Assembly: GCA_024760905.1 (NCBI GenBank)
Contig: CM045745.1
Location: forward strand, 18,722,782-18,786,781
From: Plotosus lineatus
Lineage: Eukaryota; Chordata; Actinopteri; Siluriformes; Plotosidae
Reading direction: 5' to 3'
DNA: 64,000 bases
Shown: piece by piece, positions 45,745-57,019 of the stretch
Layout of the letters: each line of letters opens with the position of its first letter
Numbering within the stretch: the first letter of the stretch is position 1
Notes under the pieces: model-generated
Database searches by the model: none
What the model was told of the DNA's origin: nothing
The model's input: the letters and a program-made list of their open reading frames with translations, nothing else
Position numbers and translations under genes: made by a program

Positions 45745-46235
45745 GTACCTCACAGTATAGGGTGCAGGATCACTGATCCTAAGGTTGGGGGTTCGAGTCC
45801 CATTCTCCACAAGGTTGTCACTGCTGCCCCCCACTCCCCAACCCCTCAGTGCAGCTAACTGGGTCATCAAACGCCGGCCATGTCTCTCACTGTCTATGGT
45901 GTGAGGCATGTAAAAGAACCATTGCTGACTTTCAACAAGAGTAGGCTGCAAAGCCGTCAGTGTCTTTCTAACCGGGAGTCGGAGTCCCATGAGGCAGTTC
46001 GTGCACAGTAACGTTCTGGCAACTCCTGCAGCTGCACTGGAACCCAGTCATATCGTCACTTGCCATTGGATCCTTCCGATGGTGCCAAGAAGGGGGACGT
46101 GCTGCTTGGGTAGCAGCCTGTCCTCCATTACTCCCTACCCCGGCTCTGCACACTGGAGAGTATCACCAACCGGGATACCAGCCAGAGCGCAGTCATAGTC
46201 CTTCGGGACTGACGGAGGCCAACGACTACTACTAC
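45745..46235 (+). mobile_element. SINE-A with REP-A tail
   Basis: SINE-A head (a diverged A box, GGTGCAGGATCACTG, then B box GGTTCGAGTCCC) and body (CATGTAAAAGAACCATTGC, GTAGGCTGCAAAGCCGTC) run to about 45970. Instead of the L2 or RTE tail, a segment of about 260 bp follows. It ends AGTCCTTCGGGACTGACGG AGGCC and then ACTACTAC repeats. Its last 200 bp match the 3' part of the element at 63208-63622. Confidence 0.7.
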
Positions 46236-46830
46236 CACACTGACCTCAAACACCTTCTTGACACCTCTGTCACATGGTTGTCAGTTGCTCTGTACGCCTG
46301 GTTCCAATTGCAGTAATTAGTCTAAACACTACATAGGAAGCCTGTTTGTAGATGCTGAGTGCAGTGTATGCTCATGTGTCTCATTAGCAGTTTATACCAA
46401 AACTTTGTTATTGTGATTGATTTTGGCATTTTAATGGTTGCCCCTTCCTTATTTAAATCATTGTTTTGCTTCTGATACTCCACTTGTCTGATCAAGTATA
46501 CCCTGACTGTTTTTAGCTTGATTTTTTTATTATGTATTTTGTACTGTTTGCTTTCTTTTTAGTAAAAACTTTTTTTTTTAATATGCATTTGCATCTGCTT
46601 TAAGCTGTGCTGCAAAGTGGTGTGGCCAATAGAGTTAGATTATGCACTGGCTTTCTAGAACATTTACCAACACCTTCTGACCAATTAAACTTGAGAATTT
46701 AAAGAACAGTGGTATAAGTAATATATTGTAGATGCTATAGCTGTATTGATTGTGATGCATTAAATCACAAACTTTTTTTTTTTTTTTTCTGTGGTTCATA
46801 TATTTACACCAATCACCCATAGCAATATGT
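46236..46830. other. No feature recognised
   Basis: T-rich near 46560 and 46770-46788; nothing else identifiable. Confidence 0.45.
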
Positions 46831-46834
46831 ATAT

Positions 46835-47075
46835 GCACTGAGCGGCCATTACATTAAAACCAACAAGAATAATTGTGCTGCCAACATGGGTCCAATCCAT
46901 CAAGGCACTCACTCCCCAAGATCTCAGAGGATGTGCTGTGGCATCTTGTACCAAGCAATTCACAGCACATCCTCTATATTATCACTTTTGGTGGGTACGT
47001 ACAATCAACCGCATACTGGGAGAACCTGGGGTTTTGGTGATAATTTGGCCCTTGTCCAAGTAATTTAGATTCCAA
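46835..47075 (-). mobile_element. Possible DNA transposon end (CACTGAGCGGCCATT)
   Basis: Begins CACTGAGCGGCCATTACATT AAAACCA, a teleost transposon-end motif I recognise. It contains an internal short inverted repeat: AGAGGATGTGCTGTGG against CACAGCACATCCTCT. No transposase domain could be read. Class uncertain; Tc1-like is possible. Confidence 0.35.
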
Positions 47076-47079
47076 TGTT

Positions 47080-47353
47080 TTGCCAATTTTTTCCTGCTTC
47101 CACTACATTATCTTCAAGAACTCACTTTTTAAACCTCAATGTCTTATTAATTTCAGTATTCAGTTTTATGATATGCTGCAAAGATTGAACAACACAATTA
47201 GAAAGATGTACAATATGGTGCAACAAGTCAGTTGACAGCACAGGATTGTTGAAATACTGCAAGAAGAGTTGTTCTGCAATGCTCATCTCTGACAGGACTT
47301 CTCCCAGAATGTCTGTGCCAAGCAGACACTACGGTAGGATACTATATTCTGAC

Positions 47354-47428
<75 letters not shown>

Positions 47429-47447
47429 ACTCAAGCTGCCAAAGTGG

Positions 47448-47485
<38 letters not shown>

Positions 47486-47930
47486 AAAATCAGAACTGTT
47501 TAAAACTTTCCCAGTCAACTGGGGATTTTGCCATGTTTTGCCATGTATGATAACGCAACGGAAGAGTTTATGAAAGATTTCTGTCATTCATCTATTTTTT
47601 CAGAGTGTAATTTCCATGAATATGGCAGGTATTAGTACTGAAATTGTAGTGATAGCTAGATATTTATCATTGAACTACACCCTAAATTTGGCTATAGCTA
47701 TCTTACAGTTTTAAGTAACCACAAAGCTGTGCTAAAATTAAGGCTTTGGGTAACAAAAATGCAAAGTTATATAATTAATAAAAATGGTAAACATTGATTA
47801 TTTTCACTGAGGACAGCAAAGGGGACACAAAATCAAGAACATAAATGCTTTGTAACTTGGTGCATATCTTGCTGCAGACCGGTCAGGATCTAATGTTATG
47901 GTTCAACTGTAAAAGGGTCAGAGTTAAGTT
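47080..47930. repeat. Unassigned region with (CA)n and A/(TA)n tracts
   Basis: (CA)n at about 47354-47426, then an A run and (TA)n at 47450-47485. The rest has no identifiable family. Confidence 0.6.
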
Positions 47931-47939
47931 AAAACTTAT

Positions 47940-48285
47940 TCATAGTTCTAACCTCCATCTATCCATCCATTTGCCAAACTGCTTAATTTTACTATGGTTA
48001 CAGAGAAGCTGAAGTATGTTCCAGCCGACTGGATGATAGTGATCTACTCCCTGATCAGCTTGGTAGTCCACACACAATCACTGCGACTCTCACCGAAGGG
48101 CTATTTGGAACAGCCAATTTGCCTAATGTGCATGTCTTTGTATTGTGGGAGAAAACCGAAATACCCAGAGGAAACCCATGCAAGCACAGTGACAACATAC
48201 AACCTCCATGTAAAAAGGTCCTTGCCAAGCCTAGGGATCATACCCAGGACCTTCTTGCTGTGGTGGAAGTGCTAACCATACTGTA
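47940..48285 (-). mobile_element. SINE-B, diverged
   Basis: Plus strand: CCATTTGCCAAACTGCTTAA (tail), CAATTTGCCTAATGTGCATGTC and GGAGAAAACCGAAATACCCAG (body), GGGATCATACCCAGGACCTT (B-box complement). The L2-like part has changed strongly. Confidence 0.65.
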
Positions 48286-48289
48286 AATA

Positions 48290-48659
48290 GTGATAATATG
48301 GAAACCTGAAATGCAGACACTAAACTGGTTATTTTAATGGACTGCATGATGCACCCACATTGGGTAACTCTAAATTTACATAAAATACAAACAAATACAA
48401 TTTACTTGCAAAATATAGACATCTTACTTTCGCACTTAAATCAGCACTCTAAAAAGTAAATCTGAGTGCATATTCATGAATTTAAGTATATTGAGCAGCA
48501 CATTAATAATAAAGTATTACCACAGTTTCTACTGTATTGAGTGAACTAACTCCTTAAAAAGGATTAAGACTTTAAATTAAGAGCTGTGCTAAAAATAGAA
48601 GAAAGAGATGTCAATTAAAACAACAAAGAAGCAAAAAAAAAAAAAAAAAAAAAAAAAAA
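48290..48659. other. No feature except a poly-A run
   Basis: A run of about 27 A at 48633-48659 directly precedes the LINE-2 copy. Confidence 0.5.
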
Positions 48660-51420
48660 CCTCCTCGAATTGCCACATTATTGTGGTGGAATGGTTTGCA
48701 TGTCCTAATGAAAAGGAGACATGGGTGCGACCTCCCACAGACCCACCACCTGTGGGAGAGGCTATAGGGGTCGGGTGCAGTGTGAGTTGTGTGGCATGGG
48801 ATCTGTCGGACGATTCCTTGGCTACTGACTCTGACTCTTGGGACATGAGATGCCACCTCTCTGGGGGGGGAAGGAGCCTGAGCTAGTGCATGAGGTGGAG
48901 AGATAACGACTAGATACAGTGGGACTCGCCACAATGCATAGCTTGACCTCTGAAACCACCCATCTCGAGAGGGGCTGGACCTTTTTCCATTCTGGAATTG
49001 CTCACGGGAAAAGGCAGCAAGCCAGTGTGACCATTCTTGCCCCCCCCCCCCATCTCGGTGCCCACATGTTGGGGTTCTCTCCGGTCGACAAAAGGATAGC
49101 TTCCTTCCGCCTTTGGGTGGGGAATGGGTCCTGACTGTTGTTTGTGCTTATGCACCAAATGACACTTCAGAGTGCCCACCCTTTTTAGAGTTTTTAGGGA
49201 GTGTGTTGGAGAACACTCGCCCGGGGGGCTCACCCGTTGTCCTGGGAGATTTTAATGCCCATGTGGGCAATGATAATGTGACCTGAATAGGTGTGATCGG
49301 TAGGTGCAGCCTCTCTAATATGAACCAAAATGATGTTTCATTGGTGTAATTCTGTGCCCATCATGGTTTGTCTGTTACGAACACAACTTAAGAGCGTCCA
49401 TAAGTGTACCTGGCACCTGGACACCCTGGGCCACAGTTTGATGATCCACTTTGTAGTCATGTCACTGAACTTGCAGCCACATGTTCTTGAGTAAAGAGAG
49501 GAGCTGAGTGGTCAACTGATCACTGACTGGTGGTGAGCTGTCTCCAATGGTAAGGGAGGCAGCCTTCCAGGCCTGGCAGGCCCAAGCATATAATTAGGGC
49601 CTCCTGTGAATCTTTGGTGGAGTTCCCTGTCAGAGGGGCCTTTAACTCCCACCTCCGGCTGATCTACCACCACACACCGAAGGAGGCAGATGACATGGAA
49701 TCCAAATTGGCCATTTTTCGTGCCTCCATTGTTGAGGCGGCAGCACATAGCTAATGCCAGAAAGTCATTGGTACCTGTAGTGGTGGTAACCCTGAACCCG
49801 ATGGTGGACACCTAGGTTGAAAGGGGCTGTCCAGCTGAAAATAGGATGCCTATATGGTCTTAGTGATCTGTGGGACTCCCGAGGCAGCAGACAGGTACTG
49901 GCAGTTCCAAACGTGTTGCAGCCAATGCAAAATCTCGGGTGTTGGAGGAGTTCAGTGAGGACCTGGAAAGCAATTATCAGTTGGCCTCAAAAAGCTTCTG
50001 GACTATCATTTGACACATCAAGAGATGGAAGCTGTTCTCCATAAATACAGTTTACAGTGGAAGTGGGGAGCTGCTGACTTCAGTTGGGGATGTCATCAGG
50101 AGGTGGAAGGAATAATTCCATGCAAGGGCCTCTGGATGCTGTAAGACTGTCTTGGTTGACATGTCTCAGCAACATTGTGTAGTCATCAGGGACCGTACCT
50201 CTGGATTGGCAAACCGGGGTGGTAGTCCCCCTTTTTAAAAAAGGGAGATCGGAGGGGGTGTTCTAATTACCATGAAGTAACACTCCTCAGGCTACCTAAG
50301 AAAAGTCTATACAGAGGTGCTGGAGAGGCGGATCCAACCGATAGATGAACTTTGGATTCAGGAGGAACAATGGGGTTTTCATCCTGGCCACTGCACTCTT
50401 GACCAACTCTATACACTTGACAGGATCTTGATTGGGGGGGGGGGGTTTGCCCAATCTGTCCACATGTGTTTTGTGGATGTGGAGAAGACTTATGATCGTG
50501 TCCCTCAGGCTATCGTGTAGGGCATGCTCTGGAAGTACGGTGTTCTGGACCCGTTGCTACAAGCCATTCAGTCACTGTATCACCAGAGCCACCAGAGTTT
50601 GGTCCACAATGGGAACAACAAGTCAAATTTGTTTCCGGTGAGGGTTGGAGTCTGCCAAGGCTGTCCTTTGTCACTGATTCTGTTCATAATTTTTATGAAC
50701 AGAATTTCTAGGTACAGCCAAAGTTTTAAGGGATTCTGGTTTGGTGGCTATTTGATTTCATCTGTGCTTTTTGCGGATGACATTGTCCTTTTGGCTTCAT
50801 CAATCTGGGACCTCCAGCCCTTGAAGCAACTCACAGTCAAGAGCAAAGTGGCCAGGATGAGAATCAGCACCTCCAAGTCCAAGGCCATGGTTCTCAGTCA
50901 TAACACAGTAGAATGAGGTCCTGTCCCATGTGGAGGAGTTCAAGTATCTTGGGGTCTTGTTCATGAGTGAGAGCTGGATGGAGTGGAAGATCAACAGGTG
51001 GATCACTACAGCCTCTGCTGTAGAGTGGAGCTTGTACCGGTCCATCATGATGACAAGGGAGCTATGCAGCAAGACAAAGCTCTCAATTTACCAGTCAATC
51101 TATGTTCCAACCCTCACCTGTGGTCACAAGCTTTGCATAGAGACTGAAAGAACAAGATCATGGATACAAGTGGTTAAAATGAGCTTCCTTCGCTGGGTGG
51201 CAGGGCTCTCCCTTAGAGAGATCGGAGTATAACAGCTGCTCCTCCACATTGAGAGGAGCTAGTTCAGGTGGCTTGGGCATCTGGTTAGAATGCCTCCTGA
51301 ACGCCTTCCTGGTGTGGTATTTCGGGCATGTCCAAGTGGGAAGAGACCCCAGGGTGACCTAGAACATGTTGGAGGGATTACATCTCTTGGCCACCCTCGT
51401 AGTTACCGTAGAGCGCTCGG
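48660..51420 (+). pseudogene. Full-length degenerate LINE-2 family copy
   Basis: 5' UTR 48660-48900 (shared with 23500-23830). Endonuclease 48960-49480: FSPVDKRIASFRL, LFVLMHQ/VCAYAPND in overlapping frames, and VVLGDFNAHVGND. Linker 49500-50240 is badly decayed. Reverse transcriptase 50317-50916: MLERRIQPIDELWIQEEQWG, HMCFVDVEKTYDRVP, FPVRVGVCQGCPLSLILFII and the catalytic FADDIVLLASS. C-terminus 50930-51400: EEFKYLGVLF, KLSIYQSIYVPTLTCGHKL, FLRWVAGLSLRE and VVFRACPSGKRPQ. Many stops and shifts. All domains are represented, unlike the deleted copy at 21665. Confidence 0.8.
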
Positions 51421-51429
51421 AGCTCGTGC

Positions 51430-52060
51430 ACTCCCATTCGCCCACATAGTAAAGTTTTCCAGGCAAGGAACAAGGAAGTTGCTCAAAGTTAAGCCTAAAT
51501 GAGCTATATATATATGTAGCACACAGACTTGTGTGAGACTGTATGTGTTGTACTCGAGTGTCAGTGTCACAGATAAAAATAGCCACTTAGAGTAGTTTTG
51601 AACATTTAAAGTCCATAATGATCATTCATGCCTGTGCATGAATACAATATACTGTATACATTTATAAAAGCACTATGCATACATTTCATTGTAATATATT
51701 ATTAGTTCTACTGTGCAGTTTATTTTATAACTGTCAGTATAATTTTGTGTATAATATTATTCAGTGTGAATGTTAATGTAATTAGTCACAATGAACACTG
51801 GTTAAACATTTGCCCTAATAATTTTTTTCTGTATGCCTATACCTGGTTATTTTAAAAATTATTTATTTAACACCAATGTTATGAAGTGATTCTTTCACTC
51901 AATTACTAAGAATTCTAATATCTCTGTATCCCTGCTGTCGAAACACATGCTTTTAGAATACCTGAAATTGTCACCATTTACTCATTTTAGAGTGTTTGGA
52001 AAAATATCATGGAGGAGGCCCATACCGTAACTGTATCTCTTAGGTAACCCTGCTTTTCGT
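51430..52060. other. No gene or repeat recognised
   Basis: AT-rich, unique-looking DNA. Confidence 0.45.
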
Positions 52061-52065
52061 TGTTA

Positions 52066-52281
52066 GAGGAGCACCCCTGTTCGCCAAATCCTGGCTATGG
52101 GGGTGTTGGCTGATCAGGGAACGCCTCAGTGTCCCCTTGGAAGAGCTGGAGGAGGTGGCTGGGGAGAGGGACATCTGAACCTCATTGCTTAGGCTTTTGC
52201 ACCTGTTACCCAACCCTGTATTAAGTGAAAGAAGAAAAAGATGATGATGATGATGATGATGATGATGACGATGATGACGAG
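52066..52281 (+). mobile_element. LINE-2 family 3' end with (GAT)n tail
   Basis: GATCAGGGAACGCCTCAGTG, then GAAGAGCTGGAGGAGGTGGC TGGGGAGAGGGA, the codons for the PEELEEVAREREVW-type C-terminus. Then a short UTR and a (GAT)n tail at 52230-52281. Only about 160 bp of the element remain, a strongly 5'-truncated insertion. Confidence 0.7.
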
Positions 52282-52544
52282 AGAAAAATAAGACATCAAT
52301 TTTTTTAGACTTACGTAGATTAAAAAAAAAAAAAAAAGTGTATGGTGATATTTATCTGGTTCTCCATGCTGATTTATTTCAGTCTGGAGAACAGTATATG
52401 ATCATAGCGCTGACGTTAAGGGAATGAGAAGAGAAGGAGAGAATAAGAAAGAAGAAAAATGAACACATAATATATGGGGGGGGAAAAAAAGGCCATTTCA
52501 GTCAGGTTGGTGTATGCGTAGACATGGCTGCTGAATGAGAGAAG

Positions 52545-52735
52545 CCCAGGACATCATTGATTTTGATTTTGCAGACGACATTGCGATTTTTACCAGATTG
52601 GTAGCCGATGCAGAGACTCTATTTCATGCTGTGAAAGCTACTGCTGAATGATTAGGCCTACAATGCAATACAGAGTTCATTTCTACTGATCCAAATGCCA
52701 CCTTGAACTCCAAATCTGGAACAAAGGTTGATTAA
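52545..52735 (+). pseudogene. Reverse transcriptase fragment with FADD motif
   Basis: Reads DIIDFDFADDIAIFTRLVAD AETLFHAVKATAE-stop-LGLQCN and later LNSKSGTKV. This is the catalytic FADD block and the following helix of a LINE reverse transcriptase, a different family from the other LINEs in the window. No flanking LINE sequence was recognised. Confidence 0.65.
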
Positions 52736-52749
52736 CTCATCCCCAAGTC

Positions 52750-52920
52750 ATCTCTTGGGAGACTGGGATAAAAGTAACTAATCTTGGATATACCATGTCA
52801 GACCCAGATTGCTGAGGAGAGTAATCTGGGTCTGCCATGGCATATCTTGATAAAAGTAACTAATCTGGGCTATACCGTGGCAGATGCTGATGAGAGCACA
52901 TCTTGGTCATTTTGGCCACA
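52750..52920. repeat. Imperfect tandem duplication with a 12-bp stem hairpin
   Basis: GATAAAAGTAACTAATCT occurs twice about 85 bp apart (near 52768 and 52851), followed both times by GG(A/C)TATACC. CAGACCCAGATT and AATCTGGGTCTG form a perfect stem at about 52800-52838. Confidence 0.65.
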
Positions 52921-53148
52921 GCCGCAAAATGATGATGAATGAGAGGAATTCAGAGCGATTTATCCAATAAACAAAACACTTCTGGCCCCAGCTTTGTCAC
53001 AGTTTTTATTTGTGTCTTTTCTTTCTTTTGATTACTTCTTAAACCCTTGTATACTAATACCGATTACCTAAAGTCACCCAGTTTTAACAATGCTTTCAAT
53101 TTTTACCAGACACGAGATATTTCACCAAAATATATCAATATTTAAAAG

Positions 53149-53505
53149 TGAGACAGTGGTGGCCTGATGGTAAAGGGCGCTGGCTTGCTGATCCTAAGGT
53201 TGCGGGTTTGAGTCCCACTCTCCACAAGGTTATGACTGCCCCCCCCCCCAGTGCAGCTATCTGGGTTATCATAGGCCGGCCATGTCTCTCACTGTCTATG
53301 GTGAGAGGTTCATGTAAAGGAACCATTGCTGACTGTCGTAAAGAGTATCTGCATAGCCATTAGCGTGTTTCTGCCTCTTGCTAAAGGGTTGTGTCAGGAA
53401 GGGCACCCGACATAAAAATCTATGCTAAAGCAAACGTACGAATCAGATGATTCACTGTGGCGACCCCTGAAATAGGGAAAAAGCTGAAAAAGGAAAAAGA
53501 AGATA
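53149..53505 (+). mobile_element. SINE-A, full length, RTE-type tail
   Basis: Head with A box TGGCCTGATGGTA and B box GGTTTGAGTCCC. The body ends CATTAGCGTGTTTCTGCC, then switches to TCTTGCTAAAGGGTTGTGTC AGGAAGGGCA. Terminus GATGATTCACTGTGGCGACC CCTGAAATAGGGAAAAAGC and AAAGGAAAAAGAAG. The best full-length example of the RTE-tailed form. Confidence 0.85.
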
Positions 53506-53509
53506 TCGG

Positions 53510-54425
53510 TATTTAAAAGTCACATGCACACGCCATTGATTTGCCCTCTTCATCCTCCTTATATTCAAAGTATCAGTTTTATTTGTCATCATTTTGAGTC
53601 ACTCCACCTGTACACCTTCAGCAAACACTCCAGCTAATGCAGCATTGGATCTTTGCATTTCAGTAATATTTTACACACAGCACTGGCTGTGCTTATTCTT
53701 TCTTTGAAGAATACTCTTAATAAGCCCTGTCTACTTTGCACAGTACAGAAGCATTACCAGTACTGTTAGCCTCGGAGACAGACGAGTCTCTGAAGCAGGT
53801 GTGTGTCTCTATCAGTGAAAAGGAAGCTGCAGAAACACAGGAGCCAGCTCTGATCATGATACACTATCTGATAGATGTGTGATTGTGGAGAATGACCTTC
53901 ATGTGTGCTGCTGTGAAAAGTGAAGTGAAGTGCTTCCTGTTAGCAAATGTCATTATATGAAGACATTAAATCAGCATCGTTGAGTAACCATGCATGGACA
54001 TCTCATACAATGCTGTTACTAAAATAACAGCCCCCCAAATAAATAAATAAATAAATAAATAAATAAAAATAAATAAATAGTAATACATAAATAAATAAAT
54101 AAAAAGGTTGTGTTCATGAATCCTAAATAAACATTTTATTGCAGATGATTTGACATCTCTGACGTTTTGAAACCCTGGAATTCTATGTGGCTCTGACTTT
54201 TCTAGTGTAATGGGATTATCCCACATTGTCAACTGTCAGAGAGACGAAACTATCAGTGAGGTGAGTGGTCATGTCACCTGATTCCTGTGACATCGATATT
54301 TGCTGACACATGGTGTCTAGGTGACATTCTAGCGTATTAGATTGGGGTACTTGTGGTATATGAAAGCGAGACCTGACACGGTTTTCTGTGTATGGTTAAT
54401 TTACTGTACTATGAATGCAACCACC
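53510..54425. other. No gene; (AAAT)n tract
   Basis: (AAAT)n at about 54038-54102. The remainder is unassigned. Confidence 0.5.
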
Positions 54426-54429
54426 TGCT

Positions 54430-54795
54430 GACACGAGTGGCACTGTGGCATAAGGTTTGAACGTCAGCCTCACAGCAAGTGCGAAGTGGGTTCGACTTGA
54501 GGGGCCAGCAAGGAGTGTATGGACTTTGCATGTTCTTCTCTTGGTTGGTTTGGTTTCCTCTGGGTACACCGGTTTCCTCCTACATTCCAAAGATCACATT
54601 TTTTTTTCTAATTGGCTTTTGAAAATTTCCCCTACATCAGGCTGAAAGTTTGATGGGTTGCATGTGTGTTGGTCATGCAATGATCTTGCAAGCTGTTCAG
54701 GGTGTACCCTGCCTTTGCCATTCAGAAAGGGGTTCCAGACTCTAACAACCCCAGGAGGATTAAGTGGTTTGGCAGATGAGTGAGTGAATGAACCT
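54430..54795 (+). mobile_element. SINE-B, full length, L2-like tail
   Basis: A box GTGGCACTGTGGCATAAGG and a degraded B box (GGGTTCGACTTG). Body GGTTTCCTCTGGGTACACCG GTTTCC; tail TCTTGCAAGCTGTTCAGGGT and GATTAAGTGGTTTGGCAGAT ending in GAGTGAATG. Confidence 0.8.
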
Positions 54796-54856
54796 GATGA
54801 CTCATAATAATTACACTTGGATGTGGATTATGTATTTTTTTTAATGCAAATGTATA

Positions 54857-55500
54857 CAGACGCTCCCCAGCTTACGAACATACGTTTTATGAACATCTGG
54901 AGATACGAACAGGGCTGTCTGAGGTTGAATGTGAAAGTGAAATGAAATTGAAGAACAAGTAGAAATAGAAATTGAATAAAATCTATAGGAAGATATATCA
55001 TAAATATAAGTATGAAATATGATTAAACATTATCCTGAGGTACACTTCATATTCAGAGAGGCTCCGGCAGAGGGGCGTGGGTTACACACGCGGGCGGATC
55101 GCAATGCGCACACCTGATCCTACTCACCAATCTATCGTGCTATAAGTGCTCATCCCGGTGCTAGAAGATTGTTCCTCTTCACATTCCTGTTTCCCTGTGA
55201 TCTCTCTGGCCCCTGGTTTTAGCTCCATGCTCGACCAGTTCCCGCTCTGTAGTTCCCCGTATCTAAAGTTTCCGCGTTTCTCCTCGTCACTAGCTGTGAC
55301 TGTTTCCCCCTTGCTCAAGTGCCTCCCCTGGAACATTAAACTCTTCCTGTGTTCATCCTACTCTGTCTGCTGCATTTTGGGTCTGGCTGAAAGTTCCTGA
55401 CGTCACAATTAGCTGATAATTTATGATGCATTTAGCGCCTTGTACCAATACATGATAAATTCAATAGAATGGAATAAGATGATTATGGAGAGAGAGAGCG

Positions 55501-55542
<42 letters not shown>

Positions 55543-55686
55543 TACAGTACAAACTCGTATAGATTACTTATATAAGCTTTAAACATACCTTTCCCTCTCA
55601 AGAACGCCCTGTAACGACTTACAAACAAATTCATCTAACGAACGGCTGTTCGAAACGTAATTCGTTTATTAGCTAGGGAGCATCTG
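54857..55686. mobile_element. 830-bp Tigger-type MITE (TIR CAGANGCTCCC)
   Basis: The left end CAGACGCTCCCCAGCTTACG AACATACG and the right end (complement CAGATGCTCCCTAGCTAAT) are flanked by TA (54855-54856 and 55687-55688). Inner TIR words ACGAAC occur in both arms. The interior includes a GC-richer block (55070-55390) with no recognised protein and a (GA)n tract. No transposase motif found. Confidence 0.7.
55488..55541. repeat. (GA)n microsatellite in the MITE
   Basis: GAGA repeats with GAGC interruptions. Confidence 0.95.
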
Positions 55687-55927
55687 TATTTTATATTTCT
55701 GCTTCTTCTACCTATTATTACCAAAGTTTAATGCAGTTCTGTCAGGATGCAAATCTTCTTTTCCTCTTCATAGGAAGTGAGTGGCATCTTTTCCTTCTTT
55801 TGTTCCCAGATTGCAGCCTAACAACATAAATTAGAAAGATAATAAATATTTATGTAAGGCACTGTATATTTTGTATGAAATATAAATAAAAAGGCATTAT
55901 GGGATGTAGAACCTGCAGAATGACTGT

Positions 55928-56337
55928 CTTCTTCTGCTTTCTTCTTTTCCTTTCGGCTGTTCCCTTCAGGGGTTGCCACAGCCAATCATCTGCCTCCATC
56001 TCACCCTATCCTCTGCATCCTCTTCTCTTACACCAACTGCCTTCATGTCCTCCTTCACCACATCCATGAATTATTTCTTTAGTCTTCCTGTAGGCCTTTT
56101 GCCTGGTAGTTCCAACCTCAGCATCCTACTACCAATATACTATCCCTCCTCTGTACATGTCCAAACCATCTCAATCTAGCCTCTCTGACTTTGTCTCCGA
56201 AACATCTAACATGTGCTGTCCCTCTGATGTACTCATTCCTGATCCTATCCATCCTGGTTACTCCCAAAGAGAACCTCAACATTTTCATCTCTGCTATCTC
56301 CAGCTCTGCCTCCTGTCTTTTCCTCAGTGCCACTTGT
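55928..56337 (-). mobile_element. 5'-truncated RTE-like LINE
   Basis: The 3' end matches 40133-40560: the complement of GGCGACCCCTGAAGGGAAAA is here GGTTGCC(A) ... CCCTTCAGGGG. The frame reads KRQEAELEIAEMKMLRFSLG VTRMDRIRNEYIRGTAH and EARLRWFGHVQRRDS. Truncation near 56337 is typical of incomplete reverse transcription. Confidence 0.85.
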
Positions 56338-56339
56338 AC

Positions 56340-56958
56340 ACTTACTTGCGAAATGACTGTAAACCTTTGAAAATGTTTGCGTGTTTCTGCCAGTTTTTTA
56401 CCCATCGTATTGCTAACTTTTACAGTACACAATGAAAAACTGAAATCCCAGGCTTAAATAATCCAGACCTGTGATTGTAACTTTGCAAAAAAAAAAAAAA
56501 AAAAAAAAAAAAATTCCATGCCAGCTAACTTATATGCGATGTAATGAATCATTAAGGATAAGGTGTGGATCCAAGTCAGATCTGCTGAAATGCAGGATGA
56601 GAGTAAATCCTACTCCCATATTTGCACAGAAATCCATTACGAATCCTTCAAGAAAAGAACACTTTAGGGGACATATTGTAGTCAATGGAGCAATGAATTG
56701 GTTGAATATGAACCTTAGCCATGGTGTTTGCATTTGGGACATTTTTGATGACTGAAAGACAATTTCCAGTAGATTGAGTGAGTCTGTAGACATGTCATGT
56801 GATTTCTGAGTCTGGCAGCTGCCAGGAGGACACACATCAACTAAAGAGGCAGTGAATTATACGGTAACGTACCAGCTAGTGATGCCCTCATGTGAAAGAC
56901 CCAGAGATGGAGTGAGAGAAAGAGAGAGCAGAAGAAAGAGGCATTAGTACTGTATTGC

Positions 56959-57019
<61 letters not shown>

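Noticed and set aside
55124..55400. Ser/Glu-rich frames as a gene
   Set aside because: They lie inside a MITE with matched ends and TA duplications; neither strand shows a known domain.
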